Shown: positions 45,640 to 58,653, numbered from the stretch's first letter. The stretch is DNA of 64,000 nt from Kondoa malvinella (GCA_039545315.1 BCIM01000004.1:965872-1029871); one strand, 5' to 3'. Made by a program: numbers and translations. Notes: a model not told the origin generated them from the letters alone.

Positions 45640-48600
45640 CTACTCGATACTGAAGGAAAAGGCAGCTTCCTTGATCATGAGTTTGACACTGCGTGATGTC
45701 GGCCATTCGATGTTGACCCAAGACAATATCGATGCAGGCGAGAGACCAGTGTCTGACGGTGGCAAATCAGCTTGTGTCACATCTGCCTTTGAGTACTCAC
45801 CACCAGCTAAAGTGAAGTCTATCGACTTGTAGGGCTTGTTGTTGGTACTGCCCTGACGTGGCGCTTGACCGGGCGTCAGCAGGCCAAGCAAAGAGGATCC
45901 AACCTTCCAGGCTGAAAAGCGAGACTCTTCGACTGACACGCTGACTAGACGTCGACCATCGGGACTGAAGGAGCAGGCTGTGACTGCCTTTGTATGTGAC
46001 TCCAGTACATATAGCCGTGTCGCTGTTTTGAGGTCATACATGATACAGGCTCCTTCATTCGTACCGACGACGAGCCGTTGAGTACCTCGGTGAAAAGCGA
46101 TGGTTGGGTATGTCTTGACCAGCTCGCCTAGCATGATTGTTGCGGTTTGCTGGACTGTAGATCGCAGAGCAGAATTGGAGGGGTCGAGAGATTTGACTAC
46201 CGCCTCCGCGAGCTTCGGTAGCTGTAAGGCAATGTATCAGATTGATCAACACCCTATAGTGCTTGCTTTACCGTCGGCAGCATCACGAGCGGCTTCTTCC
46301 GTATCATGAAGCCCACCAACCTCATGGTGGCTATGCGATGAGAGACGCTCTTCGTATGCAGGACATCAAACGCCAGAGTCGCCATGAACAGCTGCGTGTT
46401 GACGGCAGCGACTTGCAAGATTGCTTTGCTGCTGAGTGTTCGTATTTCGGGTCTCGTCTGAGCCTGTTCGCCAGTAGACAGTGCGAAAAGTGTTTGTACC
46501 AACATCACGGGCTCAATATAGTGCTGCCAAGTAGCAAAGCCCCTAGAGCATAATTCGACGGCAGCCATTTGGAGATTTTGATCTGAATCTTGCAACAGGC
46601 CTTCGTAGATTATGTCGGCGATGGCCTTGAGCATCCTGGAAATCTTTCAGACCGAGATCACAAGAGTGCTCAACAGACTGATTACCCAGGAGTCAGAACA
46701 GTAACGCGATCTACGGCAATGAGTCCCAAAACCAGCAAAGCTTGCCAATGGCCTATCTTGACGTCATAGCGCTGTTGTACTGTGACAGGATCCTACGTCA
46801 GCGTGATGTTAGAGTGTTTTTGATCTGACCTACAGATCACATGCCAATAATTTGCTTCGTCGGCCAAAGCAGAGTCGTCGAAATTCGACACTGTAACCCC
46901 GAGCGCTAATTGCGCAGCCTCTTGAATGTCCCCTAAAGAGCAATGTCACAAGGTAAGAGCAACATCGCAGACGATCCGCACGAGTACTATCGAACCAGAA
47001 TCCAGCGAGGTAGCCTAGATCTGGATGCACAAAGGTCGGCCCTATCCTTGCCGGCAGGAAGGAAGCGTAATAGGTGATGAGTTCGCTAGCTTCACGCTCG
47101 ATGTCTGACATGGATTAGCATGGTTGCACAGCTCTACAAAATCACTCACTGGCAAAGTTCAGAAAGCCGCGCGACAAGGCAAGTAACAAGAAAAGCCTCC
47201 GAGCAGATTCTATCCTGGAGATGGTCCAACACTGGCTGTCGTCTGCTATAGTAGAAGTATGCCATTCTTTTTGAGAGTTGCAGTTGGCGAAAAGCCGCGC
47301 AGTCGTGTAGGGGATATGCAGGAAGTTGCTGGCTATCTCGTCTATCGAATGGCTCAGACCAGGTGATAAAAGGCGACCGAGCAGTAAACGGATCATAGCG
47401 AGATGTTCCTGAGAATACATGTTTTCCTTCAGCGCATCTGTGTGGTTCCTTTCTGTTTCGGTCCAATTGTTGATTAACGCAGACTCGTGAATAATAGCTC
47501 GGAAGTCGCATGCCAACACTGAGGTAGAGTATATCAGCACATACCTAGGCGAGCGTTGTTAGAAAATACCTGGAGCACTGGAAGAGACAGCCGGCACACA
47601 GAACCAATTGCCGTCAAGTAATAGCTCTTGAGCGGTTGCAAGAGTCACCGATCTTCTCATCTCCCAGACCCCCTCGGAACAATAATATAGGCGGGCATTA
47701 TCGGAGGCGTACAACAGTAGTATCTGGTCTGAGCTGAAGTTGACTGTCCGTAATCTGGCTCTCGAAGGAGGAAGCTGTAGGCTGAACATAGCGATTAGGC
47801 AAGCAGAGGGGTAGGGAGACTGGACATAGCTTACATTGGCTGCTCGAGCGACTTGTATATCGCGACTGAGCCATCGACAGCTTGTATCAGAATTGACTCG
47901 TGCCATTCTTCTGCGGCTCGATCCAACGACGTAATTTGAGAGATGGGACACGCAAAGAGGTGGGCGAAGTGTTCTATGGCGAGATTGCTGGAGCATACAT
48001 GGATCAGATCGATATTTAATGTTGACCGCATGTCTTACTTCTCATCTAGCATTGCCACAGCCCCATCAGATGTTCCAACAGCTAGTCTTTTGATGGTTGA
48101 AAGTCGGGTGATATACATTATCGACGCGCCGAGAGCGAGAGATAAGGGTTCCGACAAAGCTGCCGCTTGGATCAATGTTTCGTGCGACAACAAACTTGTA
48201 GCGTGTAAGATTGAAATGTGCCCACTGGCTGTGGGACATCTGTCAGTCCTACAGAACATCACAACAGGCAAATAAAGTTACCATATGCGGCAGCTAAACG
48301 TCCCTTGTCCAGCATAATAGCTGCCGTTACTTCAGCATTTGAGTAGGTTGTGCCTGTTTTCTGCCAGTGTACGAGCGAAGCTGCTTGGTTCGATTGCAAC
48401 GAATGCCACGAGATTTTGTGACGGGTACCAATTGTTGTGCTAGCGAAGAAGCCCGAAGTTGACGAACATGGGCTCGTCAAAACGGACGCTTTGTCGTAAG
48501 CGGCGTCTAATTCATACGTTTTCTCTTCAGTGCAAACGATTTCATCCTTGTTCGATGTCGTATACAAAGAGATAGAGTCGCTTTCTGTATTTCGGAGAAC

Positions 48601-50570
48601 AACCGCAAGTTCCGAAGAGCTGATACGAAAGATATCTTGGATTTGGTCCTTGCTTTTCTTTTGATAGGTCAAATCCATCGCGTCTTCTGTCGTGTTCCAG
48701 ATCTGGGCGAAAATTGAGAACACTCGGCACAAAGGGAAGCGCTAGACTTACTTGGAAACCGGCTATAGTCCAGGATATGATCGTATCGTGCTTCATCACC
48801 AGTAATCGAGGCGAGGAGCCTTCGAGCAAGCTACTGGAAGACACCAATTGCCTCTGCCTCGACAGCGCCGGGGGGCTGTCTGTTGTAGCAGAGCTGAACT
48901 GTAGTAGCTCGAAGGTGTTGTCTTGTGTGAGCGCGACCGATGTTTCATCTATCCAGTCTTTCAACTTACAACTCGTTAAAGCAAAAGAGAGCGTACCCGC
49001 AGTTGACAGTGAAGCTATAGCTCGGTACGACATGTTCAAGGTGGAAGCGGATACCGCAAATGTAGAAACGTCTAGCAGGAAGGGAGCATTCGCTGAACAA
49101 AGACATAGCGTATCCTGACAATACAGAGCTTGATATAGTACATGTAAATTAAGGGAGAACAAGTACCTTGTTCAAGCTGTGACACCTGTCTATCTGCACA
49201 GCACCGGCCAATCCCGCAGCTTCTGCTAAGTTCATGGAAGCAAGGCTTTCGCCATCCTTGCAGTCTCGCTTTGTGATTGTGCCGTTGCGATGCGTGATGA
49301 TAGCATATGGACTACGCGGTCGATTGGTGGCAGGATTCGACTGATCAAGGGCTTCGATGAGGGTGATATCGACTACCGCTGATCGATGCGGAGGCATGAT
49401 CTCGCATATCATATGAAGAGGTTGATCTGGATGTGCTGTATCGGTTGATGGAATTGCATCTTCTTCCACATCATCCACTTGAAGCACTTCTTCACTGCTA
49501 TGGCGAGAGCTCCACTCGTCCGATAGCAGGCTTCTGGAGATCTGTGCACTAGCCCTTCGATTTTGCTGACTATGTGGGCCTAGCATCAGATTGCTTGACA
49601 GCGTTTCTAGGTCGGATGATCTTCGCTGCTTTGGTGAGGTCGCTTCTTCAATTTTGTTCTCGTTGGAAGGAGTAGGAGCCGAAAAGGCGTCAAAGCCACT
49701 TATTGATACTGTAGCAGAAGCTTTGCGTGGACGATGGGACTTTAAGCGAGGACTTGTGTCGCCTGTGCGCATAGAAGGTGTAGACCGCAATGAAGTCACT
49801 GATTCGGGCGGGGATGATGCACGAGAAGCACGAGATGGAGTTGCAGCGCGAGAGACGAGGCGCCTCTGTTTGGTGAACAACAGCGTCGATAACAAAGGTC
49901 CGCTTGGAAGTGTCAAAATCTCAGGCGAAGATTGCGGAGGTAAATCTGCTGTGGGAGTTGGCAAGGAGCGAAAGAGCCTAATAGATCCGTCTTCGCTTCC
50001 GGTGAATACAACAGTGTGGTCTTCGACAATACATGCTGCCATGCACGTCACTCGAGAAGTTGTCAACCACTCTGGTCTGGCTTGTATGGAAGACTGAGCA
50101 GACAATTCAGCCTTGGATTTCCTGGGCTGGCGAGTTGGCTTTGACCATAAGTCGCTTTCCTTTGCTTCGTCTTCGGGCGTCAAAGGTTCGTCAGAGTCTT
50201 CCTCCGAGCTGTCCTTTGCATCGCTTGGATCCGAAGCAGGCAGCTTGGGCCAATTCAGATTGTTCAGGGGTAGTCCTATGTGGATGGGCTGATCTCGCGT
50301 CGAAGCATCCGCGCCAACAGGGCGAGAGATTGCATTTTTGCTGCGTACGACGCTGGGAGCAGGAGAAGCGCTTCGGAAAGGCAACAGGTCTCCTAGCTTG
50401 CTAGCATTGCGAAACACTGATTCAGAACTCATGGCATCACCTCTTTGTCGGGTATCGTCATGGCGGCTGGAAGTCAAAGATGCCGCGTCGCGAGCTTCGC
50501 AAAGTGACTGAAACCTGACTGGACTAGACTCAACAGAGTGCATCGAATACTTTTCGGATGCTATAAACAT
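45640..50570 (-). CDS. WD-repeat protein, WDR7/Rabconnectin-3 beta-like
   Basis: A large (about 1400 aa) multi-exon protein. The ATG at 50570 begins MFIASEKYSMHSVESSPVR, and the first exon is one long open frame with WD-type strands (VTCMAACIVEDHTVVFTGS, EDGSIRLFRS) and Ser-rich insertions. A GTACTT intron at about 49165-49118 joins it to LCSANAPFLLDVS, so this is one gene rather than two. The C-terminal propeller is the diagnostic part: YPTIAFHRGTQRLVVGTNE, GACIMYDLKTATRLYVLESH, VTACSFSPDGRRLVSVS and WKVGSSLLG, matching WDR7. Animal WDR7 with DMXL regulates V-ATPase assembly; a similar role in this fungus is inference. The stop is at 45640. The middle part (46.6-48.3 kb) has many short helical exons that I did not fully join. 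The upstream BBC1-like gene ends only 52 bp away in the same direction. Confidence 0.75.
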
Positions 50571-50622
50571 TAATGCATAATGTGCTTTATTGATGGAAGT
50601 ATGTAGTAGTGTCCGACCCTTC

Positions 50623-53600
50623 TCACAACCTGGGTGTAACGCGATACACCTACAAGAGCATCAGTATCGGCCCAACTAGACAAGCAGATAGAAGCTGACC
50701 TGCAATAGGCCCTCTTTCAAAAGATCCAAATGATGGCTGCCAGATTCGACCTTCCCGCCAGCGACTTCGTACACACGAATCTTGCTCTTCTTTGTGTCAT
50801 AGTCGTCCGACACTACAGCTGAATATGGAGCGTTCGCACTGCCGAGATTGGTCGAATGACTGCCTATTCCTTTGCCCTTGATTTTGGCGTGATGTGCCAC
50901 GAAAATGTCGCCCAGACGAATTTGTGAAGCGGTAGGCATGGTGCCCATTTGCGAGCTCCAGATCAAAGCACCGTAATTGAAGTTTGTAGGAGGTTGAGCG
51001 TCAGGCACCTCGGCCAAGACTGCTGCCACAAAGTTGGCTGGACCCATATCCCCTAACCAGCGACCGCCTTCTTTCGACTTGGTTCTTGCTTTTGCAAAGA
51101 TTTGACTTCCAATCCGTTCAGAGAATGCGATGAGGTCGCTGGATGAATATGTGACGGGATTCGCTTCCTGAGCTGGACCAGATTGGCTTTCAGCATTAGC
51201 GACTTGTCCTGGCTGAGCTGATAAAGGTCGAGCTTGGTCCATAGACGGTCGAGAAGAGTCTATTGACTGCCGTGGTACATCAACAGATTGGCGAGGTGCA
51301 TCTATAGACTGTCGGGCAGCAGAACCATGGCTGTCTTGCGATCCCATATCCAGTGATCTGCGACCTTCGTCACTGTCGCCCATGGAAAGTGCAGACATAG
51401 GTGCAGCTAGCGAGCTCTGACGACTATGACCACCAGACGGTCGAACAGGAGGTGGTGGAGATTGTGGCATCGGTATATCATCTTCAGGAGCTTCAGGAAG
51501 CGGTCGCGATCCGAAAGAGGTATCTATTGCCGGAGGCGGAGCACGAGATGGAATTGGAGGTCTTGGTGATGTTGGACTAACGAGGATCTCTCGTGGAGCC
51601 TCGATTTCTTGCTGGTCTTGCAGACTTCTTTCATTCTCTTCTATTGGCTCTGGACTTGGTTCGCGAGGTGGAGGACGAGGCATAGATATTCCAGGCAATG
51701 CAACACCGCCTTGTAATGCATTGTTGCGTTTCTGCACAGCAGGCGGCTCAATTTGCGATTCGGCTTCAGACTCGGCAGTTGCTTGCACTTTGGCGGATTT
51801 TGGTCCTGCGTGCATCGGAAGCATACCTATATCACTTCAGTCAGCCACTGCTTGGCTTTCGCACTGAATGTACTTACCCATTTTCAAGCCGCCCAACTTT
51901 GCCATCCGCGCAGCGATTCTTTGCCGTCTTTCAGCTTCTTCCTCTTCTTCGGTCAGCTCCTGAGCAGGCTCGGTCTCTTCAGATTGCGCGGTGGGTGCCG
52001 TCTCGATCGCAACAACTTCCTCTTCTTGAACAGGCGCATGCATAGGGATTGAAGCGACACCGCTCGTACTCATGCGAGGAGACAATGGTGGAGGAGAAAC
52101 GGCTTCATCAAAAGACATTGACATGCGTTGTTGAGGAACAGGCGGTCTCGGTGAACCCATGCTAGTTCTTCTGATAGGCGCAGGAACATATTGAGCGTCT
52201 TCTTCTTCTTCCTTTTCTTCATCAAAGACCATAGACTGATGTCTTGATTGAGTTTGCGGAATTGGAGGGCGAGGCGATGTCGGTGTGGGAGCTCGATACG
52301 ACTCGCGCCGTGGAGATATTGGGCTGGTGCTAGCTTTTGTCTCTCTAGCAGATTCTATAGCCGATGGGGATGTGACATCTTGCGAATACTTTCTGGCTTG
52401 CGGTACAGCTGGTCGAGAAGCAGTGTTGATAGGCGGTAAAGAGGGTTTGCTGGTAGGCGATGCCGGAGCATCATTTGAAGATGGCGGACGCGGTAGAGCT
52501 CGAGGAGGCGGAGGAGGAGCGATCTCGCCTTCATCTTCGTTATCGGAAGCAGTGCTGGGATGCTGGGAAGATGGCGGCATTCTTGAATTTTGACTTTGAG
52601 CCTCTTGCACTTGATCGTCTTCACCTTCAGATTGATCGGATTCACGCTGCATCGGGGGAGGTGGTAGTCTAGTCGGCGGGGCAACTCTGACAGGGGCAGG
52701 GGCAGCTTCTTCTCTTTCTTCTATGTTCTGTTCATTGTCAGATACTGCTTGCTGCTCGTCTTCATCCTCATCGTCGGATGGAGGTCTAGCAGGAGGAGGT
52801 GGCATTCTCATGGGCGGTTTGGGGACGCTTGATTCAGCAGCTGATTTGGGTTCCTCCGGTTCGGACACTTCGCTAGGTACTTCTCTGACCGGCTCTGCTT
52901 CCTTCCTGGCAGGAGGCATCATTGGTGCGCCTACGACCGAGTCAGCCATTGCATCAGAGCTCAAACGCATCCGAGCACAAACTTACCAATCTTCTGACCG
53001 CCCATAGCAGCCATACGCTTCATGATGCCCTCCTTTCTCTTCCTCTCTTCCTCTTCTTCATCTACAGGTTCCTCGTCCATCTCACCGGGCTCATCTGAGG
53101 TAGCTCCTTCACCGTCACTTCCGGGTAAAGCATCTCTTGCTGGAGGGATAGGTAAAGAAGGTTGATGCATCGGTTCAGGCGCGCTTAGCTCATTAGGTGA
53201 AGGTGGCCCGCGCTTGCTTTGTTCTTCTTCTAAAGCTTCGTCTACTTTTTCCGTTTCTAATCTTGGCGGAAGAGGTAGCGAAGGTTTGTGCATTGGCGAA
53301 GGAGGTTGAAGACTATCGCTGCTTGAAGTACGCGAATAAGAAGGTGGTACGACGGGGAGGGTTTGTTCAGGTTCGCGAATTGTAGGCGATTTAGGACCGC
53401 CTTCGTTGAGATTGAGCGATTGCAAGTTTGGTTCAGAAGGCACACGTTCTTCTAGTGGGACTTGTCGCGCTTCGCCTGCTTCTGGTGCAGGTTGCTGCTC
53501 TCCTGGCATATCATCAGGCTGAGATAGAGTGGTCTCTTCTTGGCCGAGCTGCTTATCTTCTTCCTTCTTGGGCGTAACGGCAGCTGGTGCTCTGCGTCTT

Positions 53601-54500
53601 GGAGGACCAGTTCTTCGCGGGATAGCAGGCATCGGAACACTAGAAGGAGGGGACAAGGATCTTGCAGGAGCTTCCGTCTCGACTGCTTTCCCTTCATCAG
53701 TTGAAGGAACCGCTTCGACATCGATAGGTTTCTCTTCCATCGAGGGAGAGGCAGCCTTCTCTTCTTCAGCAGGAGCAGGTTTCTTCCATGGCTTAGGTGG
53801 AGCTTTACCAGGAGCAGGAGGTTGCATATGTTCAGCCTTGAAACCACCTTGCAGAGCCGCTATCCTATCCTTCAAGCTACCACCTCGTGCAATAGACTCT
53901 TTCGCATCGCTAGCACTAAGACCTTGGGCTGCTTTTGATTCAGGACTCGACGTAGCTGGCATTTCGGGTTTGGGCTGAGCAGGAGGAGCGGGTTGTGGTT
54001 TTCGACCTATTGTTGGCGGTTTCGCTTTAACAGGCGGAGGACCCGACGTAGGCTTGTTGAACGCTGCTATTCTGTCCTTGAATGATCCGCCTTTAGCTGG
54101 TTCTGGCGCGTCGGTTTGAGATGCGGGGGCAACGACGGGTTTATCTTGCTTAACAGGTGCTGGTTTCGCTGCTTCTGGAGCAGGGTCTGGTACAGTTTCT
54201 TCTACTACTGGTTCCGTAGTCTCTCCAACAGCAGGCTCTTCGACCTTTTCGATGAATTGCTCCGGAACTATACACCCGCGCGATAATGCGTCAACGTCGA
54301 GCGGAAAGCTATAGGACTGGGTCGAGCTCACACATGCCCTCGTTGCCTTCAGGGTCTCTGCCTCGAAGCCATTCCCCGTCTTCATCAGCCGCTCCAAGCA
54401 CGGTGATGAGGGCTCCCTTGCCAAACGACAGAGAATCGCTAGATCCAGGCGGTCCTTTGTATTTGAGCGTCGCTCTGGCCGCGTATGGATACTCGGCCAT
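50623..54500 (-). CDS. BBC1: SH3 protein of actin patches, Bbc1/Mti1-like
   Basis: Yeast Bbc1 binds type-I myosin and restrains Las17-driven actin at endocytic sites. The ATG at 54500 gives MAEYPYAARATLKYKG and an SH3 fold with FGKGALITVLGAADEDGEW and RGRDPEGNEG, joined over an intron to FPEQFIEKVE. A very long Pro/Glu-rich disordered part follows. It contains two KDRIAA motifs (GGSFKDRIAAF, GGSLKDRIAAL) and two MAxxGGxKxG modules (MKRMAAMGGQKIG, ARMAKLGGLKMG), each ending an exon at the same glycine. Short tandem motifs of the RQSIDxPRQSVD type come later. The C-terminal globular domain (LIAFSERIGSQIFAKA, NFVAAVLAEVPDA, RLGDIFVAHHAKI, KIRVYEVAGGKVESG) is the Bbc1/Aim3 cysteine-proteinase-like fold. 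The last exon gives VYRVTPRL-stop at 50623. Confidence 0.85.
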
Positions 54501-55281
54501 TCTGTAGTGTGATGCTTAACGTTGGCGGACTGTCGTGGTCGTTGTGCGGCGACGCGGGGTCATCACTTTGGTAGAACACCACTGCTACGGCTGCAATGCG
54601 ACTACAGTACGAGCTAGTATACGAAGCGTGTCATTTCTGTAATCTCAGGATGACAAGAAACAGCCGTGTTGTTCTATTACAACTGAAAACACCTCATGAA
54701 TGTAAGACCTTCATCATTGGAGCTGGGGCTCGTACTTCAAAGCCGATACTTCTACTGTTCAGATGCAGCATTCATACCTCCGTGCATAATAGGTCGGAGC
54801 TGGCCAGCGAAACACGTTGGCATTTGAGAGACTGCCGAGACCAGGACAACAGCTTGTCCAGCACAGAGGCAGGGCAGGCATGATGATAGAGAGCGGTGCA
54901 GCATACATCATACTCGTCTACAAGTGAAAGAGCGTAGGCTGAAGGATTCGACATAATCGTTTTGGTTGCATGAATAGCCAATCTCCCGAGCAGGTCATGA
55001 AGGGGAGGCAAGGTGGACAGCATATAAACAGCAGGACAGGAGGAAAGTGCAGCAGATGTCGCGTGTCCCATAGGCATCATAGATCTTTTTCTTGCTGTTT
55101 TGCAGTGTCGAAGTGTCAACGCAGCGATTCCCAAGCAGCCCAACGGTCTTGTCATGGCCGCCTCCCTGTAGCACAGGCCAATCGTTCACTTGCGTCTTTG
55201 CAAGTTGGTGGAAGCTCTCCAACCTGGCTCAGACTTTGTTTCGCTCGATACACCACTTGCTCGCCTCCAATACAGCTCAGC
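54501..55281. other. Divergent intergenic with an ambiguous minus-strand ORF
   Basis: This separates the Bbc1-like and MPP6 start codons. On the minus strand an ATG at 55155 opens 127 codons to 54772 (MTRPLGCLGIAALTLRH, then LHDLLGRLAIHATKTI). It has a mitochondrial-looking start but no recognised family, so I leave it as a possibility only. Confidence 0.3.
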
Positions 55282-55927
55282 ATGGCAGCCAAACAGGGAA
55301 AAACGCTCTCCGTACGCTCTGGATCCGTCCCACTTCTTCGATACTGACACTCGAGCAGAGCAACACTATGAATCTAAAATTCATGAGACGGCAACCAGCA
55401 GCCTCATCGAAACCAGCAGCGGCAGCTGAGGAAGCATCTTTTCCTGCTCAGAGTACTTCCAAACAGTATGTCTTCTCTCAAATATACTTTGTTTAGCGGC
55501 TGACTTGCGAGACAGAGCATCGAATATACGGCATGAAGCTTCTTATTCTGCTTTCCCCTGTCTCTTGATCGCCTACCCACGTCAAGCTGGTAGTCAGACC
55601 TCTGAACAGAGCGGTCGCAAATCTTTTGGCGTCTCGAAAGGCAAAGCGAAAGCAGAACCTGAGGAGCCAAAGGATGACCAAGAAGATGAAGAGGACGCAG
55701 ACTCGTCAGATGACGTATCTACTACACTTCGCGGTGAAACAAAAAGGAAGAGAGAGCTCAACCCAGCTGCAGCGAGAACGATCAAACATCATTTACCTGC
55801 TGGTTATGCTAAGCCAAAAGGATTTGAAGATGTAAAAGCGAACAAAGAGTTTGCGGATGGGCAGATAGCGGAAGCGAGGGCGAAAAGGAAGAAGACGTCT
55901 AAAGCGGATGGAATGGCTATTGATTAG
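55282..55927 (+). CDS. MPP6: M-phase phosphoprotein 6 / nuclear exosome cofactor
   Basis: Mpp6 tethers the nuclear RNA exosome to Mtr4. The ATG at 55282 gives MAAKQGKTLS, which joins over a GTACGC intron to SNTMNLKFMRRQPAAS. The MKFM-type N-terminal motif is the family hallmark. A GTATGT intron (about 55470-55514) leads to ASNIRHEASYSAF, resembling the second conserved motif. SGRKSFGVSKGKAK then matches the GRxSFG motif, followed by an acidic stretch and a basic C-terminus, HHLPAGYAKPKGFEDVK, ending at 55927. The total is about 180 aa, normal for the family. It converges on the next gene with 28 bp between stops. Confidence 0.75.
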
Positions 55928-55955
55928 ATTGTACAAATATACTATTACATGCTCA

Positions 55956-58003
55956 CTCTTATCGCTGAGGCAGATTATCCATCAATGGAAAACCAGGCCA
56001 GAGTCTAAGCAGATCCATCAGTAGATTGGCTCTCTCCATCTCGGAATCAAACAGCACTGCGGGAAGATGGTCAACCTCATCCTGTCACCAGAGAGGAAAC
56101 TCACACTCCATTCTCCCATGCTGCAGTTGTACACTGAGCACATAAAAGATAATCTGCGCTCTACCCAAAGGAGTATCCACATCCAGCTTCTCTTCGTACT
56201 GATTTGCTCTTCGCATGCTCTGGAACGGTGTCGAGATCCATCCTTCGTTTGACAAAACTTCGATCGCAAGCACATTCAATACACCTTCGACTTTCCGAGT
56301 CTGGCCATTAGAGCGGTATTTCGCAGAAAAGCTGATGGAACAGTGATGAATTGGAAAAGTGAGCAAGCCAGGTGTCGATGATGGTTTTCTGCCTGAAACG
56401 GAGAGGCAATTGACGGGAAGTAGACCAACTGGTAGTTCTCCGTTCGATCGTGTAGGTGTACAAACTGCAAAGACGTCCAATTTGATCTGGAACACGCCAA
56501 GAATGTAGACTGTTGAATTGATTGGTGGATGAAGAGTATCGATCTTGTTGGGTAAAATCTTGCGTGCTGACAGTGCGCGGTCGAGAGTCGTATCTCGAGA
56601 TCTCCATTCGGTGATGACTCGCATAGTATCGCCGGAAGAGAATTGTTGTAGATCGACAGCCGTTCCTCTGCTGAGATGTATAGGCTCTTCAAACAGCTTT
56701 AATCCAGTCAGCGAAGACTAAAGACCAATCAAGAAGGGCTCGCCCAATTTTTTAGAGGCATATATGTCCTCATAGCACCGCTTTGCAAATCTCGCCAGAT
56801 CAAATTCGTCCGCACTCCGCTATATTCCCTTCTTGGTTTGGCACGAGAAGCGTTCGCAGCCGCTCTAGCAGCCGCAGCATCTTTCATTAAGTTGTCATAC
56901 TTGTCAGGCGGTAGCAAAGGAGCGACGGAAACTTCTGGACTTCCAGCGAAAAAGGAGCCGCCAAGCAAGAAATCGCCTGCTGAGCGTTGGGGGTTGAGCC
57001 ATGTCGGTGCTGTGCCTGTTACTGGTGCAGAGCGACCTTCTGTTTGCTTTCGAAGTGGTGGTGTTCTGGTCTGAGGTTGAGATGGTCCGGCTATCGGAAT
57101 GGGCGACCGTGGAGCGGGAGCAAGGTAAGGCGACAGAAGAGGCGAGCTGGCGGAAGGAGTGATTGGAGTAGCTAAGGGAAATGTTAGATGGCTACAGATC
57201 CAATTTGAGGGAAGACTTGCAGAGTCCAAGACTGCCTGATAGAGCAGAACAAGCGTTTCTGATGAACTGGGCCTGTATGCCAAATCCGACAGCTAATGAG
57301 CGCTCTCTTCTTCGTAGTTCTTGGAAGGCAGACTTTTGAACTCATTTCAGTCAATTGAGTAGCTCGCTGATAGAAGGAGATCCTACCAAAATGGCAGTGA
57401 CATCTTCCTGATTCTGCAGAGCGGCTGTATACAGGTCAACTGAGCAAAGTTGAGCAACAGAAGATGACTGACCAATCTCTAATGCCAACTCTTTCTTGTG
57501 CGTAGCCCTGTCCATCATCCTAAGCCATAGATCTGCATCATCCGCCTTTTCCCTGTCCATCTGCTTTCGTTGCTTGTCCGTCTCATCCACTCTTAAGCCT
57601 GCTTGATTCCGAGCTAACCTCAAGTTGGTGTGAAGCGAGTCGAGGGTAGATTCGATGTCCTGCTTGAGCATTAGCTTCCGCTCCTAGATGGATTGACATG
57701 CCTCACACCCTTTCGGAGAAAGTATTCAAAGACGGTCGCTTGTCGAAGCCATGCAATGAGCTCCGTCAGCTTGAGGAAAGTAGCTTGCATCATCGATAAA
57801 GCCGCGACGGTGACTTTCCCGCCCGGAAGCGCAATCTGAATAGCAGCGAGGAGGTTCAAGGAGTCCGTGTAGAGTCTTTGTGCACGTTTCTTTGAGAAGC
57901 GTAGGCCTCCGCCTTCTTCCAATGAAGCTTTAGCAGTGTCCAGCTGACCATGCAGGGATTGAATTGCAATATCGACCTTTGTCTTCTTGGGTAAGGTATC
58001 CAT
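55956..58003 (-). CDS. Hypothetical protein, N-terminal coiled-coil (possibly two adjacent genes)
   Basis: I do not recognise a family. The ATG at 58003 begins MDTLPKKTKVDIAIQSLHG, with helices such as LTELIAWLRQATVFEYFL, IESTLDSLHTNLRLARNQ and LWLRMMDRATHKKELALEI. If the stop at 57351 is used, a second ATG at 57345 lies only 5 bp further. Alternatively a GTAGGA intron just before that stop joins in phase to the acceptor before LSDLAYRPSSSETLVLLYQ, giving a single protein; I prefer this. The rest has a Pro-rich part (PIPIAGPSQPQ), then VRTNLIWRDLQS and a long exon with IKLDVFAVCTPTRSNGELP. A GTGAGT intron near 56110 leads to a last exon, FDSEMERANLLMDLLRLWPG, ending at 55956. All these phases agree. 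Confidence 0.55.
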
Positions 58004-58653
58004 TTTTGGCGTGAGTCACACGATCGTGGCAGGATAAGAGTAAGAGCGTTCAAATACAGACAATAGGCAACCTCCGACATGAATCAGCAGAAGCGCAGAG
58101 AAGTCGAAAACGCCGCCGTCCACACATTTAGAGCAAAGGGGGAAGGAAAGATTGACTGCATGTAAAGAAGACCGGTGAACGGGACACTGACAGGTTTGCA
58201 GAGATAGGATGAGCCCTTCGTAAAAGCGGGTCCGCAAGCTGTATACTTTAAACCTAGCATGACCTTGTACAGCGATGCTAGCCATACTATAACGCGTAAA
58301 AGCTTGCATGAGTATGCTTGAAGATGCCTGAGCATGGCGGCCAGGACCAACGCTCGACAGATGTTTCGACAGCTTGAACAAAGACTACCGTATATCATGC
58401 AATTGTGCCCGCAACGTCAATTCCAAGCGCACCTCTATCATACTGCTGTGCAATTTCGGCAGTGGCCTTACAACTTGAGCCTCGCGAGCACGACTTCTGA
58501 CCATTGTGTCCTTTCTGCTACGTTTGACTGCTGCTGGGCCATCCCTTCATGCCGTACAGCGGCCTGCTTGTTTCTTCGTGCTCTCTTGCCCTGCTCTCTG
58601 TATTTGCTGCTCAACGGACAAGCAGCCTCGCGGACTGTGTAGCCAATTGAAGC
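58004..58653. other. Divergent intergenic, no gene called
   Basis: This lies between the coiled-coil gene and the MFS transporter. Two overlapping minus-strand frames of about 100-120 codons exist (58016-58381 and 58084-58398), but neither has recognisable structure. Confidence 0.35.

Noticed and set aside
49100..49200. Splitting the WDR7-like region into two genes at the stop near 49149
   Set aside because: A GTACTT donor and a TGTCAG acceptor remove the stop and continue in phase into a coding exon, and no promoter-like gap or ATG supports a separate gene.
54772..55155. 127-codon minus-strand ORF as a gene
   Set aside because: No conserved motif, no intron support, and it lies in a divergent promoter; kept only as a note.
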